A DNA stretch of 64,000 nucleotides from Platerodrilus igneus (lineage: Eukaryota; Arthropoda; Insecta; Coleoptera; Lycidae): the NCBI GenBank assembly GCA_036346225.1, contig JARFIW010000588.1:6763501-6827500 (forward strand), in the 5' to 3' direction. This document shows positions 1 through 10,851 of the stretch, piece by piece. The first letter of the stretch is position 1. Each line of letters opens with the position of its first letter. A model generated the notes under the pieces. The model saw only the letters and a list, made by a program, of their open reading frames with translations, made no database searches and was not told the DNA's origin. The position numbers and the translations under genes are program-made.

Positions 1-139
1 GGAGAGGTGTCTGCAATATAGTCAGTCTGGTATGTTGCAGAGATCTAGAACGAGTAACCAAGTCTTAATCACTTAGAACAAAACCTTACCTAGATTGTAG
101 ATTCTTAGTAGTGTTCCATTTCGTACGAGGATGAATTTA

Positions 140-976
140 AAGAAAGTCGTTCAAAATTGGCTGTTGTGCCAGAAAACATCGATGCTGTGTGCGAATTGAT
201 AATGCAAGATCTTCATGTGACTTATCGTGAAATTCAGGCATCTCTAGGCACGCATTAGTATGACAAGTATACATTCGATATTACATGAACATTTAGCTGT
301 GAAAGAGCTATGTTCACGTTGGATCCCACAATTTGACAATTGCTCAAAATAAGACTCTTGTTGATTGGTGCAAAGAAATGCTCAAAAAAATACGATTGCA
401 GTGCATCAAACACAATATAACATCTACACGTACCCGAAAGTAAACAGCAGTTGACTGTATGGGTCTTCCAAGATGAACGAAATCCAACAAAAGGTGTCCA
501 GTATTGAAGCACTTTGAAGAAAATAGTTGCCTGTTTTTTCAGTATAAATGGACATGTCACGACCGTTGTTTTGGAGGACCATAGAACAGTTAATTCTGCT
601 GGTATACGACCATTTATTTCCCACAAGTTTTCAGAGAAATAAGAAAAATAAACCGACGATGCCGAATCATTTTCTATCATAACAATGCAAGCTCTCACAC
701 ATCGGCTCAAACAAGTGACTATTTGAGCACTCAAAACATCGAATTGATGGGTCCTTCGCCGTATACTGCTGTTGGCACCTAATGATTTCTTTTTGTTCCC
801 ACACGTGAAGAACAAACTGCATGGACTATTTCCGATGCCAAAAGAGGCGGTTGATGCGTTCAAAACCCATGTTTTGAAGATATCTCAATTGGAATGGAAA
901 AAATATTGTGAAAATCGATTCCAACGTATGCAAAAGTGTATCAATCATTGTGGAAAATATTTTGGAAAACAGTAAA
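140..976 (+). pseudogene. Mariner-family transposase remnant
   Basis: Reading in shifting frames gives a recognisable mariner transposase: an N-terminal helix-turn-helix part near 170-250 (VPENIDAVCELIMQD), a middle part near 330-660, and the C-terminal third as one open frame from 772 to 975 (NDFFLFPHVKNKL, then EEWKK-like and RMQKC motifs). The second catalytic Asp region reads FYHNNASSH where active mariners have D before NASSH, so Asp is replaced by Asn. The first catalytic region is broken by a stop and a shift. The SPDLAP segment before NDFF is also degraded. Flanking terminal inverted repeats were not located. It is a dead copy. The long antisense open frame at 255-863 is a shadow of it. 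Confidence 0.85.
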
Positions 977-1331
977 GAAGTTTTTGCACTTTAAGATTTA
1001 CTTTTGTTACTTATTCCCAATACATATCGAGCACATCTCGTAGTCGTGTGAAGGTCTTCTTTTGTGGCCTTACTATACATATTTTGAAGGTTTTTAAACT
1101 GCTCTATTATTGTCACTTTTCACGTAGGCTCCACTGCATTATAATGTCCAAGTTATATCAAAATTGGTTTGGCGTGTTTTACATTATCAAGTTTGTTTGG
1201 AATACTTGAGTCCCAATTGTAGGGAGTTTGAATTATCTGTATATTATTGTATTGTTTAACATTGCTGTCATGTATAGCCTACTTTTATTATTTTATAACA
1301 ATTATGTGATATTTTTATATTATATTTTCAG
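977..1331. other. Intron sequence, nothing recognised
   Basis: AT-rich sequence between the mariner remnant and the first USP34 exon. It ends in a polypyrimidine-poor but usable acceptor (TATTTTCAG). I see no coding signal. Confidence 0.5.
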
Positions 1332-1440
1332 ATAATGCCAGCATCTGACGAGGGTAAGGAACCATATGGGCCTGCTTGCCGAGATTATTTCTGGTTAGTT
1401 GCACGATTGGTTGATGGCCTTCCTGGCGATGTTGTTAAAG
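1332..1440 (+). CDS. USP34: USP34 exon 1 (of those visible)
   Basis: Frame begins at the first base after the AG at 1330-1331 and reads PASDEGKEPYGPAC and YFWLVARLVDGLP, matching the segment upstream of the USP34 catalytic domain. It ends before GT at 1441 with one base carried over, which joins with AA of the next exon to give Glu. The neighbouring intron is only 52 bp. Confidence 0.88.
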
Positions 1441-1492
1441 GTTTTTATTTGCAGAAAATTAATATAATTTAATATTTTTTAAATTTTTACAG

Positions 1493-1704
1493 AAAGTTTA
1501 GAATGTCCCCAAACTTGTATTATAGATATCAACGATTTAGCGATGAAGACTTCTCAATCTATACTTAAACGTGAATTTTTAGAAACTAGGCATAGAACAG
1601 TTGATGATGATGGGTTGATAGGTTTATTGAACTTATTAACAAATTTAATAAAACATCATCCACCGTTTCAAACTAGTAAAGATGGACAAGAATTATTGGT
1701 TGAG
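1493..1704 (+). CDS. USP34: USP34 exon 2
   Basis: Reads from the split Glu codon through DINDLAMKTSQSILKREFLE and DDGLIGLLNLLTNLIKHHPP to QELLVE, then GTATGT at 1705. The pattern of EL-RH-T-DDGL-GL matches USP34 family members. The donor is strong. The preceding acceptor is TTTTTACAG. Confidence 0.9.
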
Positions 1705-1753
1705 GTATGTTTTTGTAAATCGAATGAAACTTTTTTCTCAAATAGTTTTACAG

Positions 1754-1922
1754 ATTTTTGATTTTTTATTTGCACTGCCAAACCCAAAGAAACGTCAAGC
1801 TCCTAAATGTAAATCTGTTAGATCTAGAACTGCTTCATATGATTTATTGGTAGAATTAGTCAAAGGTGCAGCTGATAATTATTATATCTTACATGGGAAA
1901 CTACTTACGCAGCATCAGCCAG
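1754..1922 (+). CDS. USP34: USP34 exon 3
   Basis: Starts after TTTTACAG with IFDFLFALPNPKKRQAPKC, continues SYDLLVELVKGAADNYYILH and LLTQHQPG. It ends with AG before GTGTGT at 1923, leaving one base for the Gly codon completed by exon 4. It forms the strand just before the catalytic core in the family. Confidence 0.9.
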
Positions 1923-2020
1923 GTGTGTTTAAATTTAATTTTTGGATTTAGCAGTATGTTAACACAAAATAATTGCATTGGCCAATGCTTCTAAAAGTAA
2001 ATGATTTTTGTTTTATTTAG

Positions 2021-2247
2021 GGCCAAATTCGCCATATCCTTGGGATTACTGGCCTCACGAAGATGGACGTTCTGATTGTGGGTATGTAGGTCTCACTAAT
2101 CTTGGTGCAACGTGTTACATGGCTTCCTGTATGCAACATTTGTATATGATGCCGCAGGCTCGTGCATCAATATTAACGGCAAATACAGAGCAATCTAAAC
2201 ATGAACCCGCACTTAAGGAGTTACAGAGAATGTTTGCATACTTATTG
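2021..2247 (+). CDS. USP34: USP34 exon 4, catalytic Cys box
   Basis: Reads YPWDYWPHEDGRSDCGYVGL, then the USP Cys box GLTNLGATCYMASCMQHLYM, with the nucleophilic Cys codon at 2113-2115. It continues to LKELQRMFAYLL and a GTATGT donor at 2248. The GxTNLGxTCYxxSxxQ signature is that of peptidase family C19. The exon ends in phase 0, matching exon 5. All expected Cys-box residues are present, so this domain looks catalytically competent. Confidence 0.95.
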
Positions 2248-2739
2248 GTATGTATTTCATTTATTGAATATCTCATTCTAATTTTTTTATTTGATTTGTG
2301 TGTTAGAAAAAATTAAAATATACTATTTTGAATGTTTCTCGTAGAATAGTAAATTCTAGCACTACGGTTTTAACAATATAGTGGAATATCATTGATTAAT
2401 ATTATTATCAAAACTGTCATGATTTAATGTGTGATGGTGCTTTGTGACTCCATGAAGTTTACATATCACACCTAAACAAAGGTTCTAGATTTGATTTTCA
2501 AACATAGCATCCATAAAAAATGTAAGACAAGCAATTTTAAGAATAATATACTGGCTGCCATAAATAAATGAACATCTAGGAAATATTATTTTATTGTTAT
2601 AGAAATTTTCAGCAACTATGTATTGTACTTTTATTTAGCAATAATCAAAATTTCAGCAACGTACAATTATACGATTAACACTAATAATATATTGTTATTT
2701 CTGTTTCTTATGCATTCAGCTACTTTATTAAGCATACAA
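2248..2739. other. Intron 4 start, nothing recognised
   Basis: AT-rich intron sequence after the exon 4 donor. No supported coding or structured element. Confidence 0.5.
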
Positions 2740-3480
2740 TCGATGATATTGCTAGTTGCTTAGAATGTAGTGTCACATCAATTACTCTACGTTGAAGAAA
2801 ATGGACAGAAAATAATAAAGACCAATGATGTTTACAGCCTATTTGTTCCAGATGTATCACTGTTCATGAAGATCATGCCCATAGGCTTGTGGCCCTTCGC
2901 GACAGGTTTTCACCAACAAGTGAAATTGGTGATAGTTGGGAAGCTCTCACTAACTTACAAATCTCCACACGATCTGTGTATCTGAAAATTGGATCTTTAG
3001 GAGTTGGATCATACAGAAATTGCACGGCTACATTGGTGTAACAAAAGGTTGCATTGAAATAAGGAATAGAATCGTCTCTAGTGATGATTTTCGTTTTTGT
3101 TTATGAGGTGATGGATGGTTGTAGAATGGTCAGAAGACTTCTCAAAGAAAGAATAAGCTTACTGTTTTCTATACAATGATATGCCACTCTTATTCAAGGT
3201 GTGTTGTTATGGGGAACTGTCTGTCGTGAAGGTAGATCTCCTTTAGTAGTTATTCCAAGAGCTTTAAATGCGATTGGTTACATCAATGACGTGTTGGCAT
3301 GAGTATTGATACCATAAATTCAATAACTGATAGATTTGATTTTCCAGCAGGGTAATGCATGGCTTTGTTACAGTTATGCTAATTAGGGTATAATTTAAAC
3401 TTTCCCAGCTATACATGACTCTGGAGATATAGTATTACGTCCATAAATTTGGTTGCAAGGGTTGCCATCACGGGTAAAAC
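2740..3480 (+). pseudogene. Tc1-like transposase remnant
   Basis: Shifting frames resemble a Tc1-family transposase: HRLVALRDRFSPTSEIGDSW near 2885-2960, a degraded DESRF-type region near 3085, the RKN(KLT)VFYT stretch near 3150, and one clean frame near 3200-3300 reading VLLWGTVCREGRSPLVVIPR then ALNAIGYINDVLA. A QQGNA sequence near 3350 stands where Tc1 elements have QQDNA(R)PH, so the second catalytic Asp reads Gly. Many shifts and stops show a dead copy. Ends and inverted repeats were not identified. Confidence 0.7.
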
Positions 3481-4175
3481 TCCACAAGTTAACAACAAAT
3501 CAGGAGCTTGTGTGGTTTTTATTGGAAGACGCATCTTCTGCTTTTTAGGTCCAGTTCGTCGTGAAAGTACCTACATGGTAGTGGAATACAATAGTTTGTT
3601 TAGCTAAGTGGGGATGGTAATTAGGACACGAGGGGTCACTTTGCAAAAAACTAACCCTACACATGACCATTCTCATGAGCTGTAGTAACGTCATCATTCC
3701 ACGCTTTTACCGCCAACCTGCTAACCATATCCACATTCTTTTAGCCTTAGAAATGCAAGCGTGTGCATACTATAATTTGTGGGTTAATGTCCTGAAATTC
3801 GTGGGAAATATAATCATGAAACTTTGCACATAGAAACTTAAATTAAGGCTGGAAAACAAGCTTTCTCAGGCTGGATTTAAAAATCCTCCGAATTTAAATA
3901 TTAAAATAAAATGTGAAGCCAAAAATGCACAAAAGTTTGCCTAATAGGCTAACTGAATGCATAAGAAACAAAGAAAGGGTAACACATTATTTTTATCAGT
4001 GTATATTGCTGAAATATTGATTGTTTCTTAGTACGACTACAATACATATTTCTTTGTGGCTAGTATATGTTCTCTTTCATATTAGAGATATCCATGTATG
4101 AGCATTGTCATGAGTATTAAAGATCTTTATCTTGTTTGGAACAGCAAGGTTAGACAAATAAATATTTAAATTCTT
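3481..4175. repeat. Intron sequence with a dispersed repeat (3660-3960)
   Basis: The part near 3770-3930 is similar to 58840-59005: both contain TGTC(C/T)TGAAAT(T/G)CGTG, ACTTAAATTAAGG-like and GGATTTAAAAATCCT, followed by AAAATAAAATGTGAAGCC. This indicates a dispersed repeat family. No coding capacity was seen. Confidence 0.5.
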
Positions 4176-4754
4176 GCTTGTTGGCATCGATGATTACTCA
4201 TAGGAGCAAAAAAAGTTGACTTAAAATAAATAATAATTTAATTTATGGATTAATTTTTTAACAGTTTCATAATGAGAAGTAATTGTTTTGATTATTGTCA
4301 TGTATATACTTTTGGTATTTTGTAAAATTATATAAAAATTTTGAAATCAAGAGAAATATAACAATTACAAAACATTTAACTATTCAACATAATGTTGCCC
4401 TATAAAAGAGATTATCAGGTTTTCAAAGAGCAAACATAATCGATACATATAAAGAAATGTACTGTTAACATTTGTATATGTAGCAACTAATTTAAAATAC
4501 ATTCCATTAAGTTAATATATTTTAAATGTGTAAATTGTGATGTTTGTTTTAAATTTTGAACAAATATTTTGATAATGGTTGAAATAAACTGAAACACATC
4601 GATAGATAAAAATAAATAGAAAAAGTTTGTTAAATTTGACCAAGATCCAGAAACTATATATATGCAGTGATTTTCACATGTTCAATACCCGTTGAAGAAC
4701 GAATTTATACAATTTCATCGACTATCTAGGAGTGCGTATGGAGCTAATTACTAT
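4176..4754. repeat. Left copy of 575-bp direct repeat
   Basis: This AT-rich stretch is about 93-95% identical by eye to 8441-9014, in the same orientation. The shared block starts at GCTT(G/C)TTGGCATCGA and ends at GAGCTAATTACTAT. The two copies bracket the minus-strand gypsy fragment. It has no coding capacity and no TG...CA ends, so it does not look like an LTR. Confidence 0.85.
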
Positions 4755-4765
4755 TCCATAGTGGT

Positions 4766-5757
4766 TCATAAGTCGAGTTTCCTTGAGGCACAAATCACTC
4801 GACGACCTCTTCGCAGCGCCAAGGGCGGTGATTCTACTTGTAGCTTTGTATCTGGGGTTGGCCATAGTTCGGGTGTGATCGTCGTATAGCCAGTCGCTTC
4901 ATTTTTCCGTTCCTTTGTCTGTGCACTGGTATTTTCCAATATATGGGGTTGCGTTGGTGTTTCAGACACTGGTTCTACAGCTCCCATGATGCCCTGTGCA
5001 CCTTGATGTTGAGATGTTTTCTCAACAGGACTTGTAGGAGGTACCGTGCTGGGTGTTGTTTGCAAATTAATTAATGGCCTGTGCTTTGCCTCTGATACGA
5101 TAGGAATTTCCATCCCAATTGCTTGAATTTGAGATACATGACGTTGCCATAATTCATTCTGCACTTGTACCGTGTATTGTAATGCACCATCTTGCAAAAT
5201 AATGTAGTGGAAAACCCATTTCTTATTCGGGTTGCTGTAATTCCTTACTGCAACTTTTTGTCCCGGATTAAATATAGGATCCTGAAACATGTAACATTGT
5301 TTCCTGACCCTTTGTGTAATTTTTGCCGGTATATTTGGTATTATCATGGCCAATGGTGAATGCAATTCCCTTTTTAAGAACAGTCCTGCAGGGCTCTCAT
5401 CTGTCGTAGCGTGTGGGGCAGGACGATGTGAAAATAAGAATGTTTGAAGATTCCTATATAAATTTCCCTCATTTGATAGGCACCAGAGTGCTTGCTTAAG
5501 AGTAAATACATATCGCTCCATTTGCCCATTTGATGCAGCATTATAGGGTGGACCTGTAATATGTTTGTTCCCTTTTGATTTGACATAATTTTGAAATTCA
5601 ATCGCAATGAAGGATACTCCCAAAAGTGTGTTTTAATAGGTGTAGGATGTGCTTTGTATTTTAAACATTGCATACAATTTTTGCATAAGTGTTCGATATT
5701 GGCATTGATGCCTGGCCAATACACATAAGAGCGAGCCAAATTTTTCATTTTCAGCAT
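4766..5757 (-). pseudogene. Gypsy integrase remnant
   Basis: Minus-strand frames encode the integrase zinc-binding part (WPGIN...HLCKNCMQCLKYK) at about 5710-5640. Then comes a deleted or shifted catalytic core, and from 5623 a frame with GPPYNAASNGQMERYV carrying the catalytic Glu of the D,D35E triad, followed by a C-terminal region of about 200 residues that is Pro/Thr-rich. Two overlapping frames show a frameshift near 5600, and the first two catalytic Asp residues are not both visible. It belongs to the gypsy fragment around it. Confidence 0.75.
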
Positions 5758-6084
5758 GCCTAAATGCCCTAAGTGTAATTCATCAAGAATTTACTTGCGA
5801 AATTTTTCTGGAATGTATACACGTAATCCCATTAGTATGCATCCAGATTGTAAACAATAAGCACCCTCATTTGTACTTAACGATTACCCAGTTTGTAATT
5901 TTTGTAACAACGGTAATAATTCAGGATCTTTTGCAGTAGCGTCGGCAATATTTTTGACTGAAATTGGTAATGTTTCCACATGTTTTAATTGAAATATTTC
6001 AATTTCGTCCTTGAATAAATCTTCGGAGGATAATGGCAGTCTAGATAGTGCATCTGCGTTTAGGTGATCACTAGATGGTCTGTA

Positions 6085-6294
6085 TCATACATTAAATGTA
6101 AATTGTTGTAAAAATAAAGCGTAATGGAGCAATCTCGTTGCTGTTAATGTTGGAAGCTTATTTTTGCCAAATATGGTCAGTAACGGTTTATGGTCTGTGT
6201 ACAGTACAAACCGTTTACCATATAAATAATAAAAAATAGCCCCCCCCCCACCCCCATTTGATCGGTAAAATTGCGGTGGCAGCATTAACGCCAT
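6085..6294 (-). pseudogene. Gypsy RNase H fragment
   Basis: The minus-strand frame reads LYGKRFVLYTDHKPLLTIFG, the conserved central strand of the Ty3/gypsy RNase H (TDHKPL), and continues to RLLHYALFLQQFTFNV. The N-terminal half, with the first Asp, is missing and is replaced by a G-run on this strand (C-run 6241-6256 on the + strand). This marks an internal deletion joining RT to RNase H. Confidence 0.75.
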
Positions 6295-7183
6295 ACATTA
6301 ATCTTTGGGGTTCAAATAACCCCTTGTGTGTGTTTAATGTCATTTGCTTAGTAGTAGCAGGTGATACCGGTAAGTTTAAATATGCTGTGCGAACATCTAA
6401 GGTTGTGAACACTTTGCCACTTGCTAATTTCGCATTTAATTTGTCAACACGTACTGGGTGCCGAGGCACCTTAATTTGTGGATTTAATGTTTGCGAGTAA
6501 TCTGCACAGATACGTACCGATTGATCTGCTTTTACTACAGGAACGATAGGAGTAGCATAATCTGAATGGTCCACTTTACGCAATACACTATCTTTGATTA
6601 GCCGATTAAGTTCTGCTTCAACCCTGTCTTGTAATGCATAAGGTACAGGTCTAAATTTCCGAAAAATAGGCGTTGCCCCTTGCTCTAGTTCTAAGGAGCA
6701 TTTGAAATTTTTAGCTAATTCTGTAGTTGGTTCAAAAATCTTTTTATATTGATTTAACAGCACTGCTAGATCAATATGGTTATTGCACGATACATGTCGT
6801 ATGGCTTGCCAAACTAAACGTAATGATTGTAGCCATTCGCGACCTACTAAAGGTGGCAAGTCCCTTTCTACAATATAAAGTGTTAATTTTGCAGATTGAT
6901 TTTTGTAATTTACATCAATTTCCGCAACTCCCAATGGTGATATTGTTCCTCCCCCATAATTCTTAAAAAATTTTGGCGTGGATTTAACACATGCATTCGA
7001 AATTGTTTTGAAGGTTTTGTAATTTATAACCGAAACGGCATTCTTCGTATCAATTTCCATTTTAATGGATTTATCCTTAATTTGCACAGTAACCATATAA
7101 GGATCATTTGAATCCTGGTTCTTAAGTAAGTACAGTGGTAAATCTCCTCCCCCCTCTGTATCCAGGATATTCTCATCAACCAC
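6290..7183 (-). pseudogene. Gypsy protease and reverse transcriptase N-terminal half
   Basis: The frame begins with a retropepsin-like part in which the usual D-S/T-G-A reads EIDTKNAVSVI, so the active-site Gly-Ala is lost. RT follows with RVEAELNRLIKDSVLRKVDH, IVPVVKADQSVRICADY (motif 1-2) and FTTLDVRTAYLNLPVS (motif A, catalytic Asp present), to LMYGVNAA (near motif B). The YxDD motif C is absent because of the deletion at 6241-6256. The frame is otherwise open over about 300 codons. Confidence 0.8.
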
Positions 7184-7189
7184 TAAATC

Positions 7190-8095
7190 ATGAATTGTGT
7201 TTCGAGATTTACATACATCTTTAACATGTCCCTTTCTATTACACTTGCTACAATGAAGATTTGTTTTATGACAATTTGGTGCTTTATGCCCGTAAATACC
7301 ACAACGATAACAATATGTAATGGTTGACTTTGTATTGCCTTTAATGTGAGTAGTTTGATTTGACTTACTGGAAAGTGTATTGTTATCGTAACTTTTATTA
7401 TTTTTTTTATATTTCTAGCCCTTTTTGGGTACTTTGTGTACTGAAGTAACAGATGTATTTCATATAACAGTAGTACTTAAAGCTGCTCTTTCAATACTTT
7501 AGGAGATTTCTACTACACGAATCTGCATCATCTTCTTAGAATATACGTTGCAACGTTTTCTCACATTGAAGGCCACTAACAAACACATCTCTCATTATTT
7601 CCTTTAATACATTTGCACTATAATTGCATGGAACTGAGAGCTTACGTAAGGCAACTAAATAATCGAATATCTTCTCACCCTCTTGCTGTTTACGATTTAG
7701 AAATTTATGTCCGCTAGGTTATTTCTAACATTTTAGGTTTCAGCAATGAGCATAAATAATCAGATAGTTCTTTAAATGGAACTTTTGTGAATATCTTAGG
7801 GTGTAAGAAGTCCTTTAGTGCACTAAAAATATGAGCTGGTAATAGTGTTACAAAAGTTAGCACATTTCTTTTCCGCATTGAAATTGTACACTGTTGATAG
7901 CGCTTCATATTTGGATAAAAAATCTTCAAAGTCTTCGCCGTCTTTGAAGGGTTGCTTCAAAGGAGTTCCTGTACCAGCTGATGTAGTAGCAGATGGCAAT
8001 CCTAAATTGTGTATTGCAGTAGCAAGATCAGCTTGTACCTGTAAACTTTGTTGAACTAAATTCACTAATATAGTAGAAGTAGCCACTTCCATTTT
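7190..8095 (-). pseudogene. Gypsy gag remnant with CCHC knuckles
   Basis: The start MEVATSTILVNLVQQSLQVQ lies at about 8094. A capsid-like stretch with GEDFEDFLSKYEAL follows, then LPAHIFSALKDFLHPKIF in another frame. On the minus strand near 7320-7200 two CCHC knuckles can be read (CYRCGIYGHKAPNC and CSKCNRKGHVKDVC). Several frameshifts and stops separate these pieces. Confidence 0.65.
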
Positions 8096-8440
8096 TAGGT
8101 AAATTATTGATGTAATAAAAATGAATATTGACCACGGTAACACGTGGTGATCGTAATTGACCCCTAGGTTGTTGAACTTGATACCTTCTTTATTCTGTTA
8201 CTGACTGTGCCAGCTGCAGTGTATTGTTGTAGTAATAAATAACCACATTGTGTGTGAAGAGATATATTTATTGCAATTACGGTAAGCACTATATATGCGA
8301 TCGGAAACAAATGAGATTAATTATGCATGCCGTGTACTCCATGCCAAATCTAACCTAACCCCGCCAATCCTTATAATCTAAAATCCCCCAAAAGCTGCAT
8401 TGTCTAAAACCCCTACTGCACAACACATGAACACCACACT

Positions 8441-9014
8441 GCTTCTTGGCATCGAGGAATAGTCATAAAAGCAAAAACAGGTTGATTTAAAATAAATAAT
8501 AATTTAATTTATGGATTAGTTTTTTAACAGTTTCATAATGAGAAAGAAGTAATTGTTTTGATTGTATATACTTTTGGTATTTTGTAAAATTATATAAATA
8601 TTTTGAAACCAAGAGAAATATAACAAATACAAAAATTTAACTATTCAACATAATGTTGCCATATAAAAGAGATTATCAGTTTTTCAAAGAGCAAACATAA
8701 TAGATACATATAAAGAAATGTACTGTTAACATTTGTATATGTAGCAACTAATTTAAAATACATTCCATTAAGTTAATATATTTTAAATGTGTAAATTGTG
8801 ATGTTCGTTTTAAATTTTGAACAAATATTTTGATAATGGTTGAAATAAACTGAAACACATTGATAGATAAAAATAAATAGAAAGAGTTTGTTAAATTTGA
8901 CCAATATCCAGAAACTATATATATGCAGCGATCTTCAATGTTCAATACCCCTTGCAGAATGAATTTACACAATTTCCTCGAGTGTCTAGGAGTAGGTATA
9001 GAGCTAATTACTAT
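8441..9014. repeat. Right copy of 575-bp direct repeat
   Basis: Matches 4176-4754 in the same orientation with scattered substitutions and small indels. The most obvious is an extra run of about 9 bases in the left copy near 4285-4295. Downstream of 9014 the sequence (GGCTGTATATTTTAC) is different from what follows the left copy. Confidence 0.85.
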
Positions 9015-10647
9015 GGCTGTATATTTTACAACTCCTTACACTTAGTATTAAGAATTGGTCTATTAAGTCGTTGAAAAGCGCTTTTAAAAATTACTTGCTT
9101 GATAATGGTTTTTATTCCATTGTTGAGTTTATGAGCAAAGTGAACTGCTTTAGACTTTCTGTGGACACTTCTACTAGTTTAACAAAAAGCTGTATTATAG
9201 AGATTCTTTTTTTGACATTATGCTATTCACCAGTGTGATAATGCTGCTTCCCATACTCATATTATGTTTGTAGTCCTGTACTATAATAAATAATCCAATT
9301 AAGAATTCATGTAATAAAACTCAAAGTAGTAATACGAAAAAAAGGAAGAGGTAGCGTAGGTAGATTCCGTGCAAGCGACTTAACAAACGAAATGTAGAAC
9401 ACAGATCACGAAGAAAATACATATACATAACCTTACAATTCTATAAAATAATATAATGTAGAAAAGAATAAAATAAAATAGAAGTGAATTGAGTAGAATA
9501 GACATTGATAATGCTTTAAAAATTACTACAAATTTTTGCATAAGTCAAAATATTATGTATTTTTATCCAAAATAGTGTTGACTTGAAAACGCAATGAACA
9601 TCAAATATCAAATGAAAACAAATTTATGTTAATGTATGAAATAATAAGTACTCGTAAATACATATACACTGGCTGGAATTTGACAGTTGCTGTTGATAAT
9701 TTCCATGGCAACATCTATTTTGGATACAAAAAGTAAATCTTTCACTGTTCTTTTCAAAAAAAATTCACCCTATTTTGAACAACTTCTTGGTAAAATTTGT
9801 TAAGATCGTTACAAACCCAAACGCATCCTATCGTATGATAAAATAGGGAAAATTTGCATTTAAGCTAATTTCTTGCAATGGTTGAATATAACGAATTAGA
9901 AGTAGCTAAAAAGTGATGCTATATTTCATATATTACAAAGATCTGCAACAGAAACACGCGACTGTTAGACACTTCTTGATTGGTTGCAAAAAAAAATTAT
10001 GTAAGCTTTCTAACGGTATGTTTCATGAAAATTAACAAACATTACTTTGTTGCTAAATATTACAAAGCACCATATTGTTGGATCTTTTTATTTGGTCACT
10101 GAAGAATTTTGTATACTCTTTTCGCCAATTTCTATTTTATTGGCTTAATGGCAACGTTACCCTTTACAATATTAATTGAAATGAAAATTTATGGAAAATT
10201 AAACTAATGAATACCCATTTGTGATATTTTTGTTAGTCTGTTCCCAAAATCTTAAAATTTTAAGTAGTGTAAATGTGTCTCATGTTTCAACCAATGAAAT
10301 TGACGATGTATATTTCTTATGCTTTTTATCGCTTTATTCTCTTGTGAAAGGAAGTATAGTAGAATGTTTAGCTTTATTTTAATAAGTCTCAGTAAAGGCA
10401 CAAGGATTTTACAGAGCTGTGTATATAATACTATTCTATGTTATAGTAAAATCAATAGTCGAGATATTAGGTATTTCCTTAATGCGAGAATAATAGCAGT
10501 TAATTAAGTTCTTTTTCATGATGAACAAAACTTTTATGAAACATAATGTTGTCTACTATTGAGTTTCTTATAAAATTATTCTTTTAAATTATATAAATTA
10601 AATAGTAGTGATTTTTTAAAGTGGCTAACTTGATATTTGTTTATTAG
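9015..10647. other. Intron 4, nothing recognised
   Basis: AT-rich sequence up to the exon 5 acceptor (TTTATTAG at 10640-10647). Short open frames here have no recognisable motifs. No repeat boundaries were found. Confidence 0.5.
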
Positions 10648-10851
10648 GAAAGTGAACGGAAGGCTTACAATCCTCGCAGTTTTTGTAAAGTTTACACAAT
10701 GGATCATCAACCACTAAACACTGCCGAACAGAAAGATATGGCTGAATTTTTTATTGATTTAGTCAGCAAGTTAGAGGAAATGACACCTGCTCTTAAGAAA
10801 GTTGTTAAGACACTTTTTTGTGGTGTATTAAGCAACAATGTTGTTTCATTA
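10648..10851 (+). CDS. USP34: USP34 exon 5
   Basis: Reads ESERKAYNPRSFCKVYTMDH then QPLNTAEQKDMAEFFIDLVS and TLFCGVLSNNVVSL, 68 whole codons between TTATTAG and GTAAGT. The QKDMxEFFxDLxxKxEE segment is the strongly conserved part following the Cys box in USP34. Phase 0 at both ends fits exons 4 and 6. Confidence 0.94.

Larger units (their letters stand above)
4755..8440 (-). mobile_element. Ty3/gypsy retrotransposon fragment, no 3' LTR
   Basis: On the minus strand the order is gag start (near 8095), CCHC knuckles (7330-7200), protease and RT (7183-6290), RNase H piece (6290-6085), integrase (5757-4766), which is Ty3/gypsy order. Sequence 8440-8150 looks like a 5' LTR with a TATA-like CATATATAG and an AATAAA, but its ends are not resolved. 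No matching 3' LTR follows integrase: the right-hand end of the left direct repeat abuts it. RT catalytic YxDD and the start of RNase H are deleted at a C-run near 6241-6256. Confidence 0.8.

Noticed and set aside
255..863. 202-codon open frame on the minus strand
   Set aside because: It is antisense to the mariner transposase remnant, whose sense-strand motifs explain the sequence.
4176..9014. Direct repeats as LTRs of the gypsy fragment
   Set aside because: They lack TG...CA ends, sit outside a separate LTR-like stretch (8150-8440) and have no primer site or PPT next to them.
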